5,103 bases of DNA from Chloroflexia bacterium (GTDB taxonomy: Bacteria > Chloroflexota > Chloroflexia > QHBQ01 > JADMIH01), in the NCBI GenBank assembly GCA_025927935.1, contig JAICKM010000531.1, positions 1 through 5,103 on the forward strand, read 5' to 3'. The notes under the pieces are model-generated. The model was not told where the DNA came from. It worked only from the letters and a program-made list of their open reading frames with translations, and searched no databases. Made by a program: the position numbers and the translations under genes. Shown here in pieces: positions 5,007 to 5,103 of the stretch. Within the stretch, counting starts at the first letter, position 1, and every line of letters begins with the position of its first letter.

Positions 5007-5042
5007 CCCTGAGCCAAGGGCCTATCCTAGAGGAGGTTTACC

Positions 5043-5103
5043 ATGGCTGATATGAGGAGAGTGGTGCGGGACGAGGAGACGGTTGTCGCCGGAGCGCCCG
5101 CAC
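5043..5103 (+). CDS. N-terminal fragment of an unidentified protein
   Basis: The frame from ATG 5043 runs off the window after 20 codons: MADMRRVVRDEETVVAGAPA. A near-perfect Shine-Dalgarno sequence, AGGAGGT (5031-5037), lies 5 nt upstream and is the strongest in the window, so this start is secure and high expression is likely. The fragment is charged and then small and hydrophobic, with no signal peptide evident so far. There is too little sequence to name a family. The predicted sigma54 promoter and long leader upstream suggest conditional expression, for example in response to nitrogen, stress or envelope signals, but which one cannot be said. Confidence 0.75.
   Translation, partial: MADMRRVVRDEETVVAGAPA

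Overview
The window is a GC-rich bacterial chromosome segment with strong third-position GC bias and dense gene packing. Two things suggest Chloroflexota or a relative. One is a dispersed palindrome whose reverse translation reads HSERSEES, a spurious peptide common in annotations from that and some other phyla. The other is the style of the membrane/GAF histidine kinase and of the GT4 glycosyltransferase. No marker gene is present, so the taxonomy is an inference of moderate confidence.

Layout: (1) 1-107 is the 5' end of a leftward gene, cut by the window edge. (2) 108-229 is a compact divergent promoter region in which two sigma70-type promoters share overlapping -35 elements. (3) 230-2077 encodes a six-TM, GAF-containing sensor histidine kinase. 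(4) 2070-2732 overlaps the kinase stop by 8 nt and encodes a 220-aa protein I do not recognise. (5) 2698-2898 is a composite repeat: an imperfect 29-bp-arm palindrome nested between inverted tracts of 7-bp repeats. (6) 2912-3628 encodes an OmpR/PhoB-type response regulator with a KdpE-like output domain. (7) From about 3625 to 4794 lies a GT4 glycosyltransferase with no canonical start codon at its expected start. (8) 4795-5042 is a 248-nt, locally AT-rich regulatory region with a textbook sigma54 (-24/-12) promoter motif, a 13-bp palindrome and a long leader. (9) 5043 onward is the start of another gene behind a very strong Shine-Dalgarno sequence.

Taken together, kinase, unknown protein, response regulator and glycosyltransferase form a co-directional cluster. 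The kinase probably senses a signal through its membrane and GAF domains and phosphorylates the regulator. The unknown protein, translationally coupled to the kinase, is the least explained part. The glycosyltransferase abuts the regulator stop codon and suggests a cell-surface or exopolysaccharide link, but the target is not shown. The gene after 5043 appears to be controlled separately. No CRISPR, tRNA, rRNA, integrase or transposase gene is visible. The most noteworthy items are the sigma54 promoter, the anomalous glycosyltransferase start, and the repeat element that supplies the last codons of one gene and the ribosome-binding site of the next.
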